In this document: positions 43,454 through 52,960 of the stretch, one piece after another
How positions within the stretch are numbered: the first letter of the stretch is position 1
Layout: every line of letters begins with the position of its first letter
DNA from: Streptomyces guryensis
GTDB taxonomy: Bacteria; Actinomycetota; Actinomycetes; Streptomycetales; Streptomycetaceae
Direction of reading: 5' to 3'
Assembly (NCBI RefSeq): GCF_021261325.1
Contig: NZ_JAJSBI010000007.1
Location: 62,001-126,000, forward strand
DNA: 64,000 bases
Notes under the pieces: model-generated
Database searches by the model: none
Told to the model about the DNA's origin: nothing
The model's input: the letters and a program-made list of their open reading frames with translations, nothing else
Translations under genes and position numbers: made by a program

Positions 43454-44613
43454 ACAAGGACGGCGAGGGACGTGATTCCCATGAGCGCCATGAGCCCTTC
43501 GCATGGCACGAGCCGACGGCACCGCAAGAGCAAGACCACAGGCAATCGCACGCTGGGAACGGAACTGTGAACCACGGCCCCGACGACCAGAGCCCCGACG
43601 GGCTCGACTCGGACGAGCTGGCACTGCGCAGGCTGCTGCACCAGGCGGTGCAGACGGTCGAACCGCGCGACGGCACGCTGGACCACCTGCGGAGGGCGGT
43701 GCCCGCCCGGCGCGCCCGCAAGCGGCAGGCCGTCGTCGGCATGGCGGCCGCCGCGCTGTTCATCGGCACCGCGGTCCCGGCCCTGGTGCACGTCTCCAAC
43801 TCCGCCGGCTCCGACGTCAACCCGTCCGTCATGGGGCAGGCCTCGCAGGCCCAGGGCGGGGCGAGCCAGGGAAAAAACGCGGACGGCAGTGAGAGCACTG
43901 CCGGCGGCAACTCGGGCAGGACCCCGGGCAAGGGCAAGGGCGACACGAAGGGCGACGGCAAGGGCAAGGGCCCCGGTACGGGCACGGGCGGCAGCGCCGG
44001 CGCCGACCCGTCGGCCACCAGCGCCTCCAGTGCCCCCGTCTGCCTGGCCGACCAGCTCGGCTCGCCCACCGAGACCGTCGCCGCCCCCGGCACCGGCGGA
44101 GTGGTCTACGGCACCTTCCGCGTCGTCAACATCTCCACCTCCGCCTGCACGGTCGGCGGGACGGGCACCGTGAGCGTGCTCGCCCAGGGCGCCGCGGACG
44201 CCACCAAGATCTCCACGGCTCGGCATGCGGCCGGGGACGCCGCGTCCGGCCTGCCCGCCCCGTCCACCGAGGTCACCGGGCTGCAGTTGCAGGCGGGCGC
44301 GGCCTACGAGGTGAAGTTCGCCTGGGTTCCCTCGGCGACCTGCCCCACCACGGGCTCCACCACCGGCGGCTCCACCGACGGCGGCTCCACCCCCAGCCCG
44401 ACCCCGACCCCCGACGCCGGCAGCTCGTCCGGAACCACCTCCACCGGCACGGACAGCGGTGTCACCACCCAGATGACGACGGCGGACGGCACGGCGGACG
44501 GCAGCGTGATCGTCTCCCACACGACGGCTGCGGGATCGCCCACGGTGTCGGCGACGGTGTCCAACGCGTGCGCGGGGACGGTCATCTACACCGGGGTGCT
44601 GGCGGGGGCGTAG
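43450..44613 (+). CDS. single-pass membrane protein coupled to the sigma factor
   Basis: 387 residues from ATG 43450 (four-base overlap). The cytoplasmic N-terminus has LRRLLHQAVQTVEPRDGTLDHLRRAVPARRARKRQ before one membrane helix (VVGMAAAALFIGTAVPALVHV). Then come a low-complexity Gly/Lys/Thr linker and an external beta-rich domain with paired Cys (PVCLADQLG...SACTVGG, ATCPTT...NACAG). Location and topology suggest an anti-sigma-like protein, but the N-terminal part lacks a visible zinc anti-sigma HxxxCxxC motif. Function is inferred from coupling. Confidence 0.75.
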   Translation: MNKDGEGRDSHERHEPFAWHEPTAPQEQDHRQSHAGNGTVNHGPDDQSPDGLDSDELALRRLLHQAVQTVEPRDGTLDHLRRAVPARRARKRQAVVGMAAAALFIGTAVPALVHVSNSAGSDVNPSVMGQASQAQGGASQGKNADGSESTAGGNSGRTPGKGKGDTKGDGKGKGPGTGTGGSAGADPSATSASSAPVCLADQLGSPTETVAAPGTGGVVYGTFRVVNISTSACTVGGTGTVSVLAQGAADATKISTARHAAGDAASGLPAPSTEVTGLQLQAGAAYEVKFAWVPSATCPTTGSTTGGSTDGGSTPSPTPTPDAGSSSGTTSTGTDSGVTTQMTTADGTADGSVIVSHTTAAGSPTVSATVSNACAGTVIYTGVLAGA

Positions 44614-44700
44614 CGCTCTCACCCTGCGGGCGCGTGCGTCGCAGCCTTGCCCAGCCTGCGGGCAGTCGCACCGCCGTGGGCGGCGGGCAGTCGTGCCGCC

Positions 44701-44734
44701 TGGGGCGGCTCCCGTCCCAAAGAAAGGCGGCACC
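44701..44734. repeat. 34-bp intergenic repeat, copy 1
   Basis: Begins TGGGGCGGCTCCCGTCCC and ends GGCGGCACC. It is identical to 48395-48428, and both sit between convergent genes after runs of 'gcctgcgggcagtcgtgccgc'. They may be bidirectional terminators or a dispersed element. Confidence 0.8.
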
Positions 44735-44793
44735 CCGCAAGCGCGGGCAGGTGATACCCCCCAGCCGTAGCCCCGGTCCACCGAAAACCGAGG

Positions 44794-45573
44794 TCAGACG
44801 GCAACGCCCTCTTCCTCGGCCACCAACCCCATCTCCGCGTCCCGCGCGAACTCCACCTCCCGCCGCAGCAGCCGGAACCACATGAAGACCACGAACCCGG
44901 CGAAGACGAACCACTCCCCGGTGTAGCCGAGGTTCTGGAACGCCTTCAGGTCGAGCCCGGAGTCCGCGGGCGCCGTCGCCGGCACGGCCGTCATCCCGGC
45001 ATCGGCCTTGTCCAGCGTGACCCACGCGTCGTACACGTCGTACGGCACGAGGTTCACCAGCGAGGCCGAGCTGATCGCCGCGGTCTGCCCGGCCGGCAGC
45101 CCACCCTGGGCGCTCACCCCGTTGTCCCCGGGCGTCTCGGACGCCTGCAGCGCACCGGTGACGGTGACCTCACCGGTGGGCGCGGCGGGCGCCTTCGCGG
45201 TGTCGGCGGAACCCGGCAGCCAGCCCCGCACCACGGGCAGCGCCTTGCCGCCGTCGGTGCGCAGGAGCGTCAGTACGTAGAAGCCCTGCTTGCCGTCGAG
45301 CTGCCGGTCCGGGACGAGCAGCTGCCTGCCGTACCGCCCGGTCACGGTGGCCTGTCTGCCGGACGTCGCCTTGTTCACGGGCAGCAGCTCCCGAAGCGGA
45401 CGGGCCGCCTTGTGCCGGTCCGTCGTGACCTGCTCGGTCGCGTCCCGGTGGGCCTGCACCCGGTCCTCGAACCGGCTCAGCTGCCACGACCCCATGAAGA
45501 TGCAGAAGGGGATGGCGAGCAGCACGAAGACGTTGATCCCCCACCAGCGGGGCGTCAGCAGAAACCGGTACAC
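44794..45573 (-). CDS. SURF1 family cytochrome oxidase assembly protein
   Basis: About 259 residues. GTG 45573 is chosen although the GAAGG site is very close. Two membrane helices bracket the protein (WWGINVFVLLAIPFCIFMGSWQLSRFEDR and EWFVFAGFVVFMWFRLLRREVEF), as in SURF1. Between them are RQATVTGRYGRQLLVPDRQLDGKQGFYVLTLLRT and LPVVRGWLP, the conserved extracytoplasmic core. SURF1 helps insert haem a into the aa3 oxidase. No oxidase gene is nearby. Confidence 0.88.
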   Translation of the reverse strand: MYRFLLTPRWWGINVFVLLAIPFCIFMGSWQLSRFEDRVQAHRDATEQVTTDRHKAARPLRELLPVNKATSGRQATVTGRYGRQLLVPDRQLDGKQGFYVLTLLRTDGGKALPVVRGWLPGSADTAKAPAAPTGEVTVTGALQASETPGDNGVSAQGGLPAGQTAAISSASLVNLVPYDVYDAWVTLDKADAGMTAVPATAPADSGLDLKAFQNLGYTGEWFVFAGFVVFMWFRLLRREVEFARDAEMGLVAEEEGVAV

Positions 45574-45626
45574 GCCTTCAACGGTACGGGGCCGCCGCGC
45601 GGGGCCCGGCCGCGGGGTTCGGACAA

Positions 45627-46457
45627 TCAGGCCTTGGCCGCTCTCAGGGAATACATCAGCGGAATCCGCGGCCGGTCCGCCGGAAGACGGAAGTAGCCGT
45701 CCCGCTGCTCGAGGGCCTCGAACTGCCTGAACAGCGAGACGTCGTGCTCGTTCAGGAACTCGATGCGCAGCCCCGCCGCGGCGAGCGCGGAGACGACCTC
45801 GCCGAGCGGGTGCTGCCACTGCACGCTGCGGTTGTGGTGCGTGTTCGCGTCCTCGTCGGCGTACGTGCCGGAGTACTCGTACACCTGGGCGTCGCGGGCG
45901 AAGTAGTCGTGCACGATCCGGGAGCCGGTCTCGCTGTCGAGGGCGTCGGTCAGCGGATGGAACTCGGCGAGGTAGAGGAAGCCGCCGGGCGCTACGAGCG
46001 AGGCGGCGGTCTCGGCCCAGCGCCGGATGTCCGGCAGCCAGCACAGCGCGCCAACGCCGGTGTAGACGATGTCGTACGACGGCTCCGGCACCGCCGCGGC
46101 CGCCTCGTACACGTCGGACGCCACGAAAGCGGCGCGCTCCGGGCCGTACCCGAGCTCCGCCGCGAGCCTGCCGGCAGTGGCCACGGCGGGGACGGAGAAG
46201 TCGAGGCCGACGACGCGGGCGGCACCGCGGCGCGCCCAGGACAGGGTGTCGAGGCCGATGTGGCACTGCAGATGCAGCAGGGACTTGTCTCTCACGTCGC
46301 CGACCTCGGCGATCTCGAAGTCACGCAGCACGTCCCGGCCGGCGCGGAAGCCGTCGAGGTCGTAGAAATCGCTGGCGACGTGCACCGGAACGCGTTCGTC
46401 CCAGTGGTCGCGGTTGGCCTCGCGCCAGTCGGCGGGGGCGGGAATCGAACGGTGCAT
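45627..46457 (-). CDS. class I SAM-dependent methyltransferase
   Basis: About 276 residues from ATG 46457, with no clear ribosome site. A GTG 18 bases upstream is an alternative. The SAM fold shows LLHLQCHIGLDTLSWARRG (motif I, GxG partly replaced by CHIG), VVGLDFS (acidic loop), FVASDVYEA and YDIVYTGVGALCWLPD, then the APGGFLYLAEFHP motif. These resemble UbiE/TehB-like small-molecule methyltransferases. Target unknown. Confidence 0.82.
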   Translation of the reverse strand: MHRSIPAPADWREANRDHWDERVPVHVASDFYDLDGFRAGRDVLRDFEIAEVGDVRDKSLLHLQCHIGLDTLSWARRGAARVVGLDFSVPAVATAGRLAAELGYGPERAAFVASDVYEAAAAVPEPSYDIVYTGVGALCWLPDIRRWAETAASLVAPGGFLYLAEFHPLTDALDSETGSRIVHDYFARDAQVYEYSGTYADEDANTHHNRSVQWQHPLGEVVSALAAAGLRIEFLNEHDVSLFRQFEALEQRDGYFRLPADRPRIPLMYSLRAAKA

Positions 46458-46527
46458 GGCCGCGAAGTTATCCACAGGCTGGGGGCCCCGCCAGCGAATT
46501 GTCTGTGGGGGCGGGCACTATGGGGCC

Positions 46528-48342
46528 ATGACTGAGAGCAACGGGTCCGCCGCGCCGGAGCGGAACGAGGACATGCCGGACTGGGAGAAGCGCTTCCGGG
46601 CGCCGCGGGTGTCGCTGCCCGACTGGGCGGAGGACGCACCGGACCGCTCCCTGTTCGTGTCGAACGCGACGGGGACGTACGAGCTGTACGCCTGGGACCG
46701 GGCGACGGGCGGACAGCGCCAGGTCACGGACCGGCCGAACGGCACGACGGACGGCGTGCTCACCCCCGACGGCGCATGGATCTGGTGGTTCGACGACAAG
46801 GACGGCGACGAGTTCGGCGTCTGGCGCAGACAGCCCTTCGACGGCGGCGAGGACGAGCTCGCGGCGCCCGGCCTGGAGGCCTCCTATCCGGCAGGCCTGG
46901 CCCTCGCCCGGGACGGCCGCACGGCGATCGTCGGCCGCTCCACGGACGAGGACGGTACGACGATCCATCTCGCGCGTACCGGCGAGGCCCCGGTGGAGGT
47001 CTACCGCCACCGCGAGTCGGCGGGCGTCGGCGACCTCTCCCACGACGGTGCGCTGATCGCCATCGAGCACACGGAGCACGGCGACGCCATGCACTCCGCG
47101 CTGCGCGTCCTGCGCCCCGACGGCACGGCGGTCGCCGAGCTGGACGACACCAAGGGCGGCACGGACGAACTGGGTCTGGAGGTCCTGGGCTTCGCGCCCG
47201 TCGACGGCGACACCCGGCTGCTCATCGGCCACCAGCGCCGCGGGCGCTGGGAGCCCCTGGTGTGGGACGTGACGACGGGAGAGGAGACCGACCTGGCGCT
47301 GGAGCTGCCCGGTGACGTGAGCGCCGAGTGGTACCCGGACGGCACCGGCCTGCTCATCGTGCACAGCTTCGAGGCCCGCAGCGAGCTGTTCCGGTACGAC
47401 CTGGCGAGCCGCGCCCTGACGGAGGTCCCCACCCCGCCCGGCACGGTCTCCGGCGCGACCGCCCGTCCCGACGGCAGCGTGGAGTACCTCTGGTCCTCGG
47501 CCGCCGTACCGTCCGCGGTCCGCTCCACGACGGGCGCGGTCGTCCTCGACCCGCCCGGCCTGAAGTCCCCGGGCTCGGTGCCGGTGGAGGACGTGTGGGT
47601 GGACGGCCCCGGCGGCCGTATCCACGCCCTGGTCCAGAAGCCGCAGGGCGTACCGGGCCCCCTGCCCACGGTCTTCGACATCCACGGCGGCCCCACCTGG
47701 CACGACAGCGACGCGTTCGCGGCGGGCCCGGCGGCCTGGGTCGACCACGGGTACGCGGTGATCCGCGTCAACTACCGCGGCTCCACCGGCTACGGCCGCG
47801 CCTGGACCGACGCCCTCAAGCACCGCGTCGGCCTCATCGAACTGGAGGACATCGAGGCCGTCCGCGCCTGGGCGGTGGACTCCGGCCTGGCGGACCCCGA
47901 CCGCCTCGTCCTCACCGGCGGCTCCTGGGGCGGCTACCTCACCCTGCTCGGCCTCGGCGTCCAGCCGGACGCCTGGACGCTCGGCATCGCGGCCGTCCCG
48001 GTCGCCGACTACGTCACCGCGTACCACGACGAGATGGAGGCCCTGAAGGCCATGGACCGCACCCTCCTCGGCGGCACCCCCGAGGAGGTCCCCGAACGCT
48101 TCGAGGCCTCGTCCCCCCTCACCTACGTCGACCAGGTCAGCTCCCCGGTCTACATCTCGGCCGGCGTCAACGACCCCCGCTGCCCCATCCGCCAGATCGA
48201 GAACTACGTCAGACGCCTGGAGGCCCGGGGCGCCACCCACGAGGTGTACCGGTACGACGCGGGGCACGGTTCGCTGGTGGTGGACGAGAGGATCAAGCAG
48301 GTCCGACTGGAACTGGAGTTCGCGGAGCGCTACTTGGCGTAG
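46528..48342 (+). CDS. S9 family prolyl oligopeptidase-type serine peptidase
   Basis: 604 residues from ATG 46528. No signal peptide, so cytoplasmic. The N-terminal two-thirds is a beta-propeller built of LFVSNATGTYELYAWD-like and SPDG-like blades. The C-terminal hydrolase has the oxyanion segment FDIHGGPTWHD, RVNYRGSTGYGRAW, nucleophile GGSWGGYL, ISAGVNDPRCP (Asp) and DAGHGS (His). It should cleave short peptides, possibly after proline or as an acyl-aminoacyl peptidase. Full length. Monocistronic. Confidence 0.92.
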   Translation: MTESNGSAAPERNEDMPDWEKRFRAPRVSLPDWAEDAPDRSLFVSNATGTYELYAWDRATGGQRQVTDRPNGTTDGVLTPDGAWIWWFDDKDGDEFGVWRRQPFDGGEDELAAPGLEASYPAGLALARDGRTAIVGRSTDEDGTTIHLARTGEAPVEVYRHRESAGVGDLSHDGALIAIEHTEHGDAMHSALRVLRPDGTAVAELDDTKGGTDELGLEVLGFAPVDGDTRLLIGHQRRGRWEPLVWDVTTGEETDLALELPGDVSAEWYPDGTGLLIVHSFEARSELFRYDLASRALTEVPTPPGTVSGATARPDGSVEYLWSSAAVPSAVRSTTGAVVLDPPGLKSPGSVPVEDVWVDGPGGRIHALVQKPQGVPGPLPTVFDIHGGPTWHDSDAFAAGPAAWVDHGYAVIRVNYRGSTGYGRAWTDALKHRVGLIELEDIEAVRAWAVDSGLADPDRLVLTGGSWGGYLTLLGLGVQPDAWTLGIAAVPVADYVTAYHDEMEALKAMDRTLLGGTPEEVPERFEASSPLTYVDQVSSPVYISAGVNDPRCPIRQIENYVRRLEARGATHEVYRYDAGHGSLVVDERIKQVRLELEFAERYLA

Positions 48343-48394
48343 CCGTAGCCTGCGGGCAGTCGTGCCGCCGTAGCCTGCGGGCGGTCGTGCCGCT

Positions 48395-48428
48395 TGGGGC
48401 GGCTCCCGTCCCAAAGAAAGGCGGCACC
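48395..48428. repeat. 34-bp intergenic repeat, copy 2
   Basis: Identical to 44701-44734. It is followed by a GC-only stretch with CCGGCGCCGGGTGCCG-like palindromes up to the next gene. Confidence 0.8.
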
Positions 48429-48513
48429 CGGCAAGCGCCGGCAAGCAACCCGCCCCCGCCCCAGCCGCGGCGCCGGGTGCCGGGCGCCGCCCCAGCCCGG
48501 CGCCGGGTGCCGC

Positions 48514-50442
48514 TCAGGCCCCCGCCCGCTCCCGCGGCCGCCGCCCCAGCAGCTCCGCCAACCCCCGTCGAGTAGCCGCCAGCACCACCCGGTCCGACCC
48601 CTTCAGCACCCGCCCGTCCGGCAGGTCCCACACCAGCCCCGACCCTCCGACCGCCCGCACATCCTCATACGCCTCCTCGGCCGCGGGCTCCTCCCGGCGG
48701 CCACCCGCAGCCCCCGTATCCAACGCCAGCACCCGCCAAGCCCCCGCCCGAAACGCCTCCGCAACCGTCTTCCCCTCCAGCTGCGGATGCCCGGCGACAT
48801 CCACCGCGGCGAACAGCAACACCCGTCGCTCCACCGGAATCGCCCCCAGGATCTGCCGCCCCATCATCGCCCCGGCAAAAGCGGGCGCCGCCAGATGGGA
48901 CACACTGCGACTCCGCGTCGACGCACGCGGATGAGCAGCCCGCAGCGTGCGGTACACGGCGGTCGCGAAGTCGTCGTCATACAGCCGCAGCACGACCCGT
49001 AGATCGGGCCGTACGGACCGCGCGTACAGCGCGGCCTCCAGATTCGTCGTGTCCGCGCTGGTCACCGCGAGCAGCGCATGGGCGCGGTGGATCTTGGCCG
49101 ACTCCAGAACGCCTTCCTGGGTGACGTCCCCGAGCACCACGGGCACCCGCAGCCGCCGCGCCGTGGCCAGCCCCCGGGCATCCGGGTCGGACTCGACACA
49201 CACCACGGGGATGTTCAGTTCCCGCAGCCTGGTCAGCACCCGCGTACCGATCTTGCCGAGCCCGAGGAGGACGACATGCCCGCCCAGCCCCCGCGGCGGC
49301 TTCCGCAGCGCGGACGCCGTCCGGAAGGTGCCCAGCGCCTCCAGCACCGCGGCCAGCAGAACCGGAAGCAGCAGCAACCCCGTGAGCCCGGAGAGGAGTT
49401 GCAGGATCTGCCGCCCGACGGACGCCCCGATGGCGGGGTTGTCGATGGCGAAGAGATCGAGCAGCGTCAGATAGAACGCGCTCAGCGGATGCATCCCCGT
49501 CACCAGCCACAAGGCCACCGCGAGCGCGACCACACACCCCACCATGCCCGCCAGCGACCACCGCAGCCGCCGCGAGAACAGCGAGGAGAACGCCACGGCC
49601 CCCCGGGCCGGGGGCAGTTGGGGTCCGGCGTACGACACCTGCTCCAGTACGACGGTGCCGCGGCCGGTGGCGGCGCGGACCGCCGCCGCGTCGGGCAGCA
49701 GTTCCGGCCCCTGCTCGCCGCCGCTCTCGGCGCCCTCCGCGGACAGCAGCGCCAGCGTGGCCAGCCCCGGCCGGGCCAACTGCCCCGCGAGCGGCGTCCG
49801 TTCCACCGCCCGCAGCAGCAGCCCGTCGGTCTGTACGACCTTGCTGGTGCCGGCGACGGCGGTGGCGGCCAGCGCGGGCGCGGCCGTGTCGGCGTCGGAG
49901 AGCACGGTGGTCGAGGTGTCGCTGCCGGACGACCCGCCGTCGCCGGTCGCCAGCGCGGCGGCCTGGTCGAGGAGTTCCTCGATGTGCTGGCCGAGCCGAC
50001 GGTTGTAGAGCCTGAGCACGAGCCGCAGCCGGGGGTTGAGCCGGCGGGCGGTGAGGGCGGCGCGGATGTTGGTCTCGTCGTCGTCGTACACGAGCGCCAG
50101 CGCGGCGGCCCGCTCCACGCCCGCCGCGCCGAGCGCCTCCTCGGTCGCCTCGGCGGCCTCCACGACCTGGGCGGTTCCGACGGGTTCGGCGGCGGCGCCG
50201 TTCGCCCGGTTGACGGCCGCGTTCACCACCCGGTCCAAGAGTGCCGCCGTCGTCGCCCGCGCGCGCCCGACCACCGGTGGTCGCACACCGCGGTCGGCGG
50301 GCGGCACGACGAGCGTGACCTGTTCGCCGTACACACCGCGCAGTTCGGCGGCCAGCCGATGCGCCAGACCGTCGTCGCCGCACACCACCATGTGCGCCGA
50401 CACGTCACCACTCGCCACACCTTGATTCGGAACGCTCCCCAC
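48514..50442 (-). CDS. RCK/TrkA-N domain ion channel-like protein
   Basis: 642 residues. GTG 50442 is provisional because the ribosome site is weak. Residues about 15-130 form a degenerate RCK-like domain (HMVVCGDDGLAHRLAAEL). Two membrane helices (SLAGMVGCVVALAVALWLVTG and LTGLLLLPVLLAAVLEAL) flank HPLSAFYLTLLDLFAIDNP, a pore-loop-like segment without the K+ filter TVGYG. A second RCK domain follows (GGHVVLLGLGKIGTRVLTRL, VPVVLGDVTQEGVLESAKI). It may be a nucleotide-regulated cation channel with an unusual filter, or a non-K+ channel. It diverges from the permease pair. Confidence 0.82.
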   Translation of the reverse strand: MGSVPNQGVASGDVSAHMVVCGDDGLAHRLAAELRGVYGEQVTLVVPPADRGVRPPVVGRARATTAALLDRVVNAAVNRANGAAAEPVGTAQVVEAAEATEEALGAAGVERAAALALVYDDDETNIRAALTARRLNPRLRLVLRLYNRRLGQHIEELLDQAAALATGDGGSSGSDTSTTVLSDADTAAPALAATAVAGTSKVVQTDGLLLRAVERTPLAGQLARPGLATLALLSAEGAESGGEQGPELLPDAAAVRAATGRGTVVLEQVSYAGPQLPPARGAVAFSSLFSRRLRWSLAGMVGCVVALAVALWLVTGMHPLSAFYLTLLDLFAIDNPAIGASVGRQILQLLSGLTGLLLLPVLLAAVLEALGTFRTASALRKPPRGLGGHVVLLGLGKIGTRVLTRLRELNIPVVCVESDPDARGLATARRLRVPVVLGDVTQEGVLESAKIHRAHALLAVTSADTTNLEAALYARSVRPDLRVVLRLYDDDFATAVYRTLRAAHPRASTRSRSVSHLAAPAFAGAMMGRQILGAIPVERRVLLFAAVDVAGHPQLEGKTVAEAFRAGAWRVLALDTGAAGGRREEPAAEEAYEDVRAVGGSGLVWDLPDGRVLKGSDRVVLAATRRGLAELLGRRPRERAGA

Positions 50443-50589
50443 GAGTGAGAAGAGTGCCAGGGAGGGAGAGGTGGTTCCAGCAGCACCTCAGCGCAGTCAC
50501 CGAACAGTCACTGAACGAACGCCCCTTCCCCGCCGTATGGATGGGGAGGGAAACCAGCGCCCTTACGCACCACCGGAGGTACCTCGCCC

Positions 50590-51672
50590 GTGGCCATCAC
50601 CAAAGCAGCCCCCACGGGGGCGGACAGCCATGAGCCGGTGCGCGGCGCCCCGGAGCCGGAAGAGCCGACCGGGGCCGGGCAGGACCACGGCGGCCAGGAC
50701 CACGGCAGCCAGGACAGCGCCGGACAGGACTCGAAGTCCCCCCTCGTCCTCACCATGCTGCTGCTCCTTCTGGTGCTGCTCCAGGGCCCCATCCGCGGAG
50801 CGCTCTCCGCACCCGTCATGCAGAGCTGGATGACGGTGTTCGTGGCCGTGCTCGTACAGGCGCTGCCCTTCCTGGTGCTCGGGGTGCTGCTCTCGGCGGC
50901 GATCGCGGTGTTCGTGCCGCCGGCGTTCTTCGCGCGCGCCCTGCCCAGCCGGCCCGCCCTCGCGGTGCCGGTCGCCGGGATGGCGGGCGCGATGCTGCCG
51001 GGCTGCGAGTGCGCGTCGGTGCCGGTGGCCGGAGCGTTGGTGCGCCGGGGCGTGACCCCCGCGGCGGCCCTCGCCTTTCTCCTGTCCGCCCCGGCGATCA
51101 ACCCGATCGTGCTGACGGCGACCGCGGTGGCCTTCCCCCGCAACCCCGAGATGGTCGTGGGCCGTTTCGTCGCCAGTCTGCTCGTGTCGTGCGTGATGGG
51201 CTGGCTGTGGCAGCGCCTAGGCCGCACGGACTGGCTGCGCACACCGGAACGCTCCCACTACGAGGGCCCGAGCAAAGGCGCCGCCTTCTGGAACTCGGTC
51301 CGGCACGACGTGATGCACGCGGGCGGCTTCCTCGTGGTGGGCGCGATGGCCGCCGCGACGCTCAAGGCCGTGGCCCCGGCGAGCTGGCTGCGCACGGCCG
51401 CGGAGAACCCGCTGGTGGCGATCCTCGCGCTCGCCGTCCTGGCGGTCCTGCTGTCGATCTGCTCGGAGGCGGACGCGTTCGTGGCGGCGTCGCTGACCCA
51501 GTTCTCACTGACGGCCAAGCTGGCGTTCCTGGTGGTGGGACCGATGATCGACCTCAAGCTGTTCGCGATGCAGGCCGGCACCTTCGGCCGCGGCTTCGCC
51601 CTGCGCTTCGCCCCCGCCACCTTCTGCCTCGCCATCACGGGCGCGGTCCTGACCGGGGCGGTGCTCCTGTGA
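50590..51672 (+). CDS. permease of the YraQ/DUF318 type
   Basis: 360 residues from GTG 50590 with GGAGG. After a Gln/Asp/His-rich cytoplasmic N-terminus there are about eight helices in two halves, each with a short conserved loop: PGCECASVPVAGALVRRGVTPAAALAFLLSAPAINPIV and SICSEADAFVAASLTQF. The Cys/Glu in these re-entrant loops suggests metal or anion handling. It is coupled by GTGA to a TIGR03943-type gene, the usual partner. Substrate unknown. Confidence 0.85.
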   Translation: MAITKAAPTGADSHEPVRGAPEPEEPTGAGQDHGGQDHGSQDSAGQDSKSPLVLTMLLLLLVLLQGPIRGALSAPVMQSWMTVFVAVLVQALPFLVLGVLLSAAIAVFVPPAFFARALPSRPALAVPVAGMAGAMLPGCECASVPVAGALVRRGVTPAAALAFLLSAPAINPIVLTATAVAFPRNPEMVVGRFVASLLVSCVMGWLWQRLGRTDWLRTPERSHYEGPSKGAAFWNSVRHDVMHAGGFLVVGAMAAATLKAVAPASWLRTAAENPLVAILALAVLAVLLSICSEADAFVAASLTQFSLTAKLAFLVVGPMIDLKLFAMQAGTFGRGFALRFAPATFCLAITGAVLTGAVLL

Positions 51673-52403
51673 ACCGGCAGGCCCAGGCGGCGATCTTGTT
51701 CCTGACCGGCGCGGCCCTGCTGCACGCCGGTTTCACCAACCTCTACCTGCGCTACGTCAAGGCCGGACTGCAACCGCTGCTGCTGGCCTCGGGCGCGGTA
51801 CTGATCGTGGCGGCGCTGGCGACGGTCTGGTACGAGTGGCGCAGCCACAAGAGCGGCGATGCCGAGGACCATGACCATGGAGAGGGTCACGTCCACCGCG
51901 AACCCCGTATCTCCTGGCTCCTCGTCCTCCCCCTCCTCGCCCTGATCCTGGTCGCCCCGCCCGCCCTCGGCTCCTACAGCGCGATGCGCACGGGTACGGC
52001 CCTGCAGCAGCCGTACGGCTTCAACAAGCTGCCCGCCGCCGGCCCGCTCGACCTCAACGTCGTCGACTACGCGACCCGCGCCGTCTACGACCGCGGCCGG
52101 CACATAGCGGGCCGCCCGATCAGGATCACCGGCTTCGTCGCTCTCGACCGCACCGGCGCCCCCTATCTGGTGCGCATGGCGCTCAACTGCTGTGCCGCCG
52201 ATGCCCAGCCGGTGAAGATCGCCCTGACCGGCACGATCCCGCCGGTCCTGCAACCGGACAAGTGGCTCCGGGTGACTGGGACTTACACCGCGAAGCGGAC
52301 CAAGGACCCCGTCAACAACGGCCCGATACCGTTCTTCCGGGTCACGGCGGCGGCACCGGTGGCGACGCCGAAGGATCCGTACGACGAGTCCTGGAACAAC
52401 TGA
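51669..52403 (+). CDS. TIGR03943 family membrane protein (DUF1980-type)
   Basis: 244 residues from GTG 51669, overlapping the permease stop. Two N-terminal helices precede a His/Asp-rich cytoplasmic stretch (EDHDHGEGHVH) likely to bind metal, then a third helix and an external OB-like domain containing MALNCCAADAQPV and WLRVTGTY. It is always found with DUF318 permeases. A role with divalent metals is inferred from the His-rich segment and CC pair. No Zur-type box was found upstream of the pair. Confidence 0.85.
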   Translation: MNRQAQAAILFLTGAALLHAGFTNLYLRYVKAGLQPLLLASGAVLIVAALATVWYEWRSHKSGDAEDHDHGEGHVHREPRISWLLVLPLLALILVAPPALGSYSAMRTGTALQQPYGFNKLPAAGPLDLNVVDYATRAVYDRGRHIAGRPIRITGFVALDRTGAPYLVRMALNCCAADAQPVKIALTGTIPPVLQPDKWLRVTGTYTAKRTKDPVNNGPIPFFRVTAAAPVATPKDPYDESWNN

Positions 52404-52485
52404 CGGCGCGCCCCGCCCTCGATCTGGATATCTGACGGCTCGTCAGTTACTTTCCCGGAAACGGGTGAATGAAGGGGTGAGCGCA

Positions 52486-52956
52486 GTGGAGACGACGACA
52501 CGTCCCGCCAGTCCGCGGCCGACCGGGGCTCCCCGCTGGGTCGCGCAGTTCTACCGGTCCTCCTCGGCCTCCTGGGAGGTGTGTGCGGAGTCCCCGCACC
52601 GAGCTCCCGTGCAGTACGCGCTCGGCGAGATGGCCCACACGGTGCGGGCACGCGGCGACGACTTCGTGGCCGGGCTGTGGGGTCCGCAGGACGGTGCGTG
52701 GCAGCGCTTCGACGTGTCGGCCGCGGCCACGAACGCCACGACACGGGAGCCGCCGGCCGCCGGCCCCCAGAAGCAGAGCACGCTGACGGAACGCATGAGC
52801 GGCCGCCGGCAGCAGGTGCTCCTGGCCGGGCTGAGCAAGGCGGGCCTCTACGAGCTCGCACCGGACGACCACGCGGCCGTACAGGCTCTCGTCGAGCGAC
52901 TCGACGAGACCACGGTGCGAAAGGTCGCCCAGTGGCTGGCCGCCGGAAGGGCATGA
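52486..52956 (+). CDS. conserved hypothetical protein
   Basis: 156 residues from GTG 52486 with AAGGGG seven bases upstream. An ATG at 52465 is possible. A soluble protein with PRWVAQFYRSSSASWEVCAESPHR, GEMAHTVRARGDDFVAGLWGPQDGAWQRF and a C-terminal helical part ELAPDDHAAVQALVERLDETTVRKVAQWL. No domain recognised. Confidence 0.6.
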   Translation: METTTRPASPRPTGAPRWVAQFYRSSSASWEVCAESPHRAPVQYALGEMAHTVRARGDDFVAGLWGPQDGAWQRFDVSAAATNATTREPPAAGPQKQSTLTERMSGRRQQVLLAGLSKAGLYELAPDDHAAVQALVERLDETTVRKVAQWLAAGRA

Positions 52957-52960
52957 GAAT

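Noticed and set aside
50443..50589. Zur-type operator before the permease pair
   Set aside because: No TGAAAATGATTTTCA-like palindrome was found in the region.
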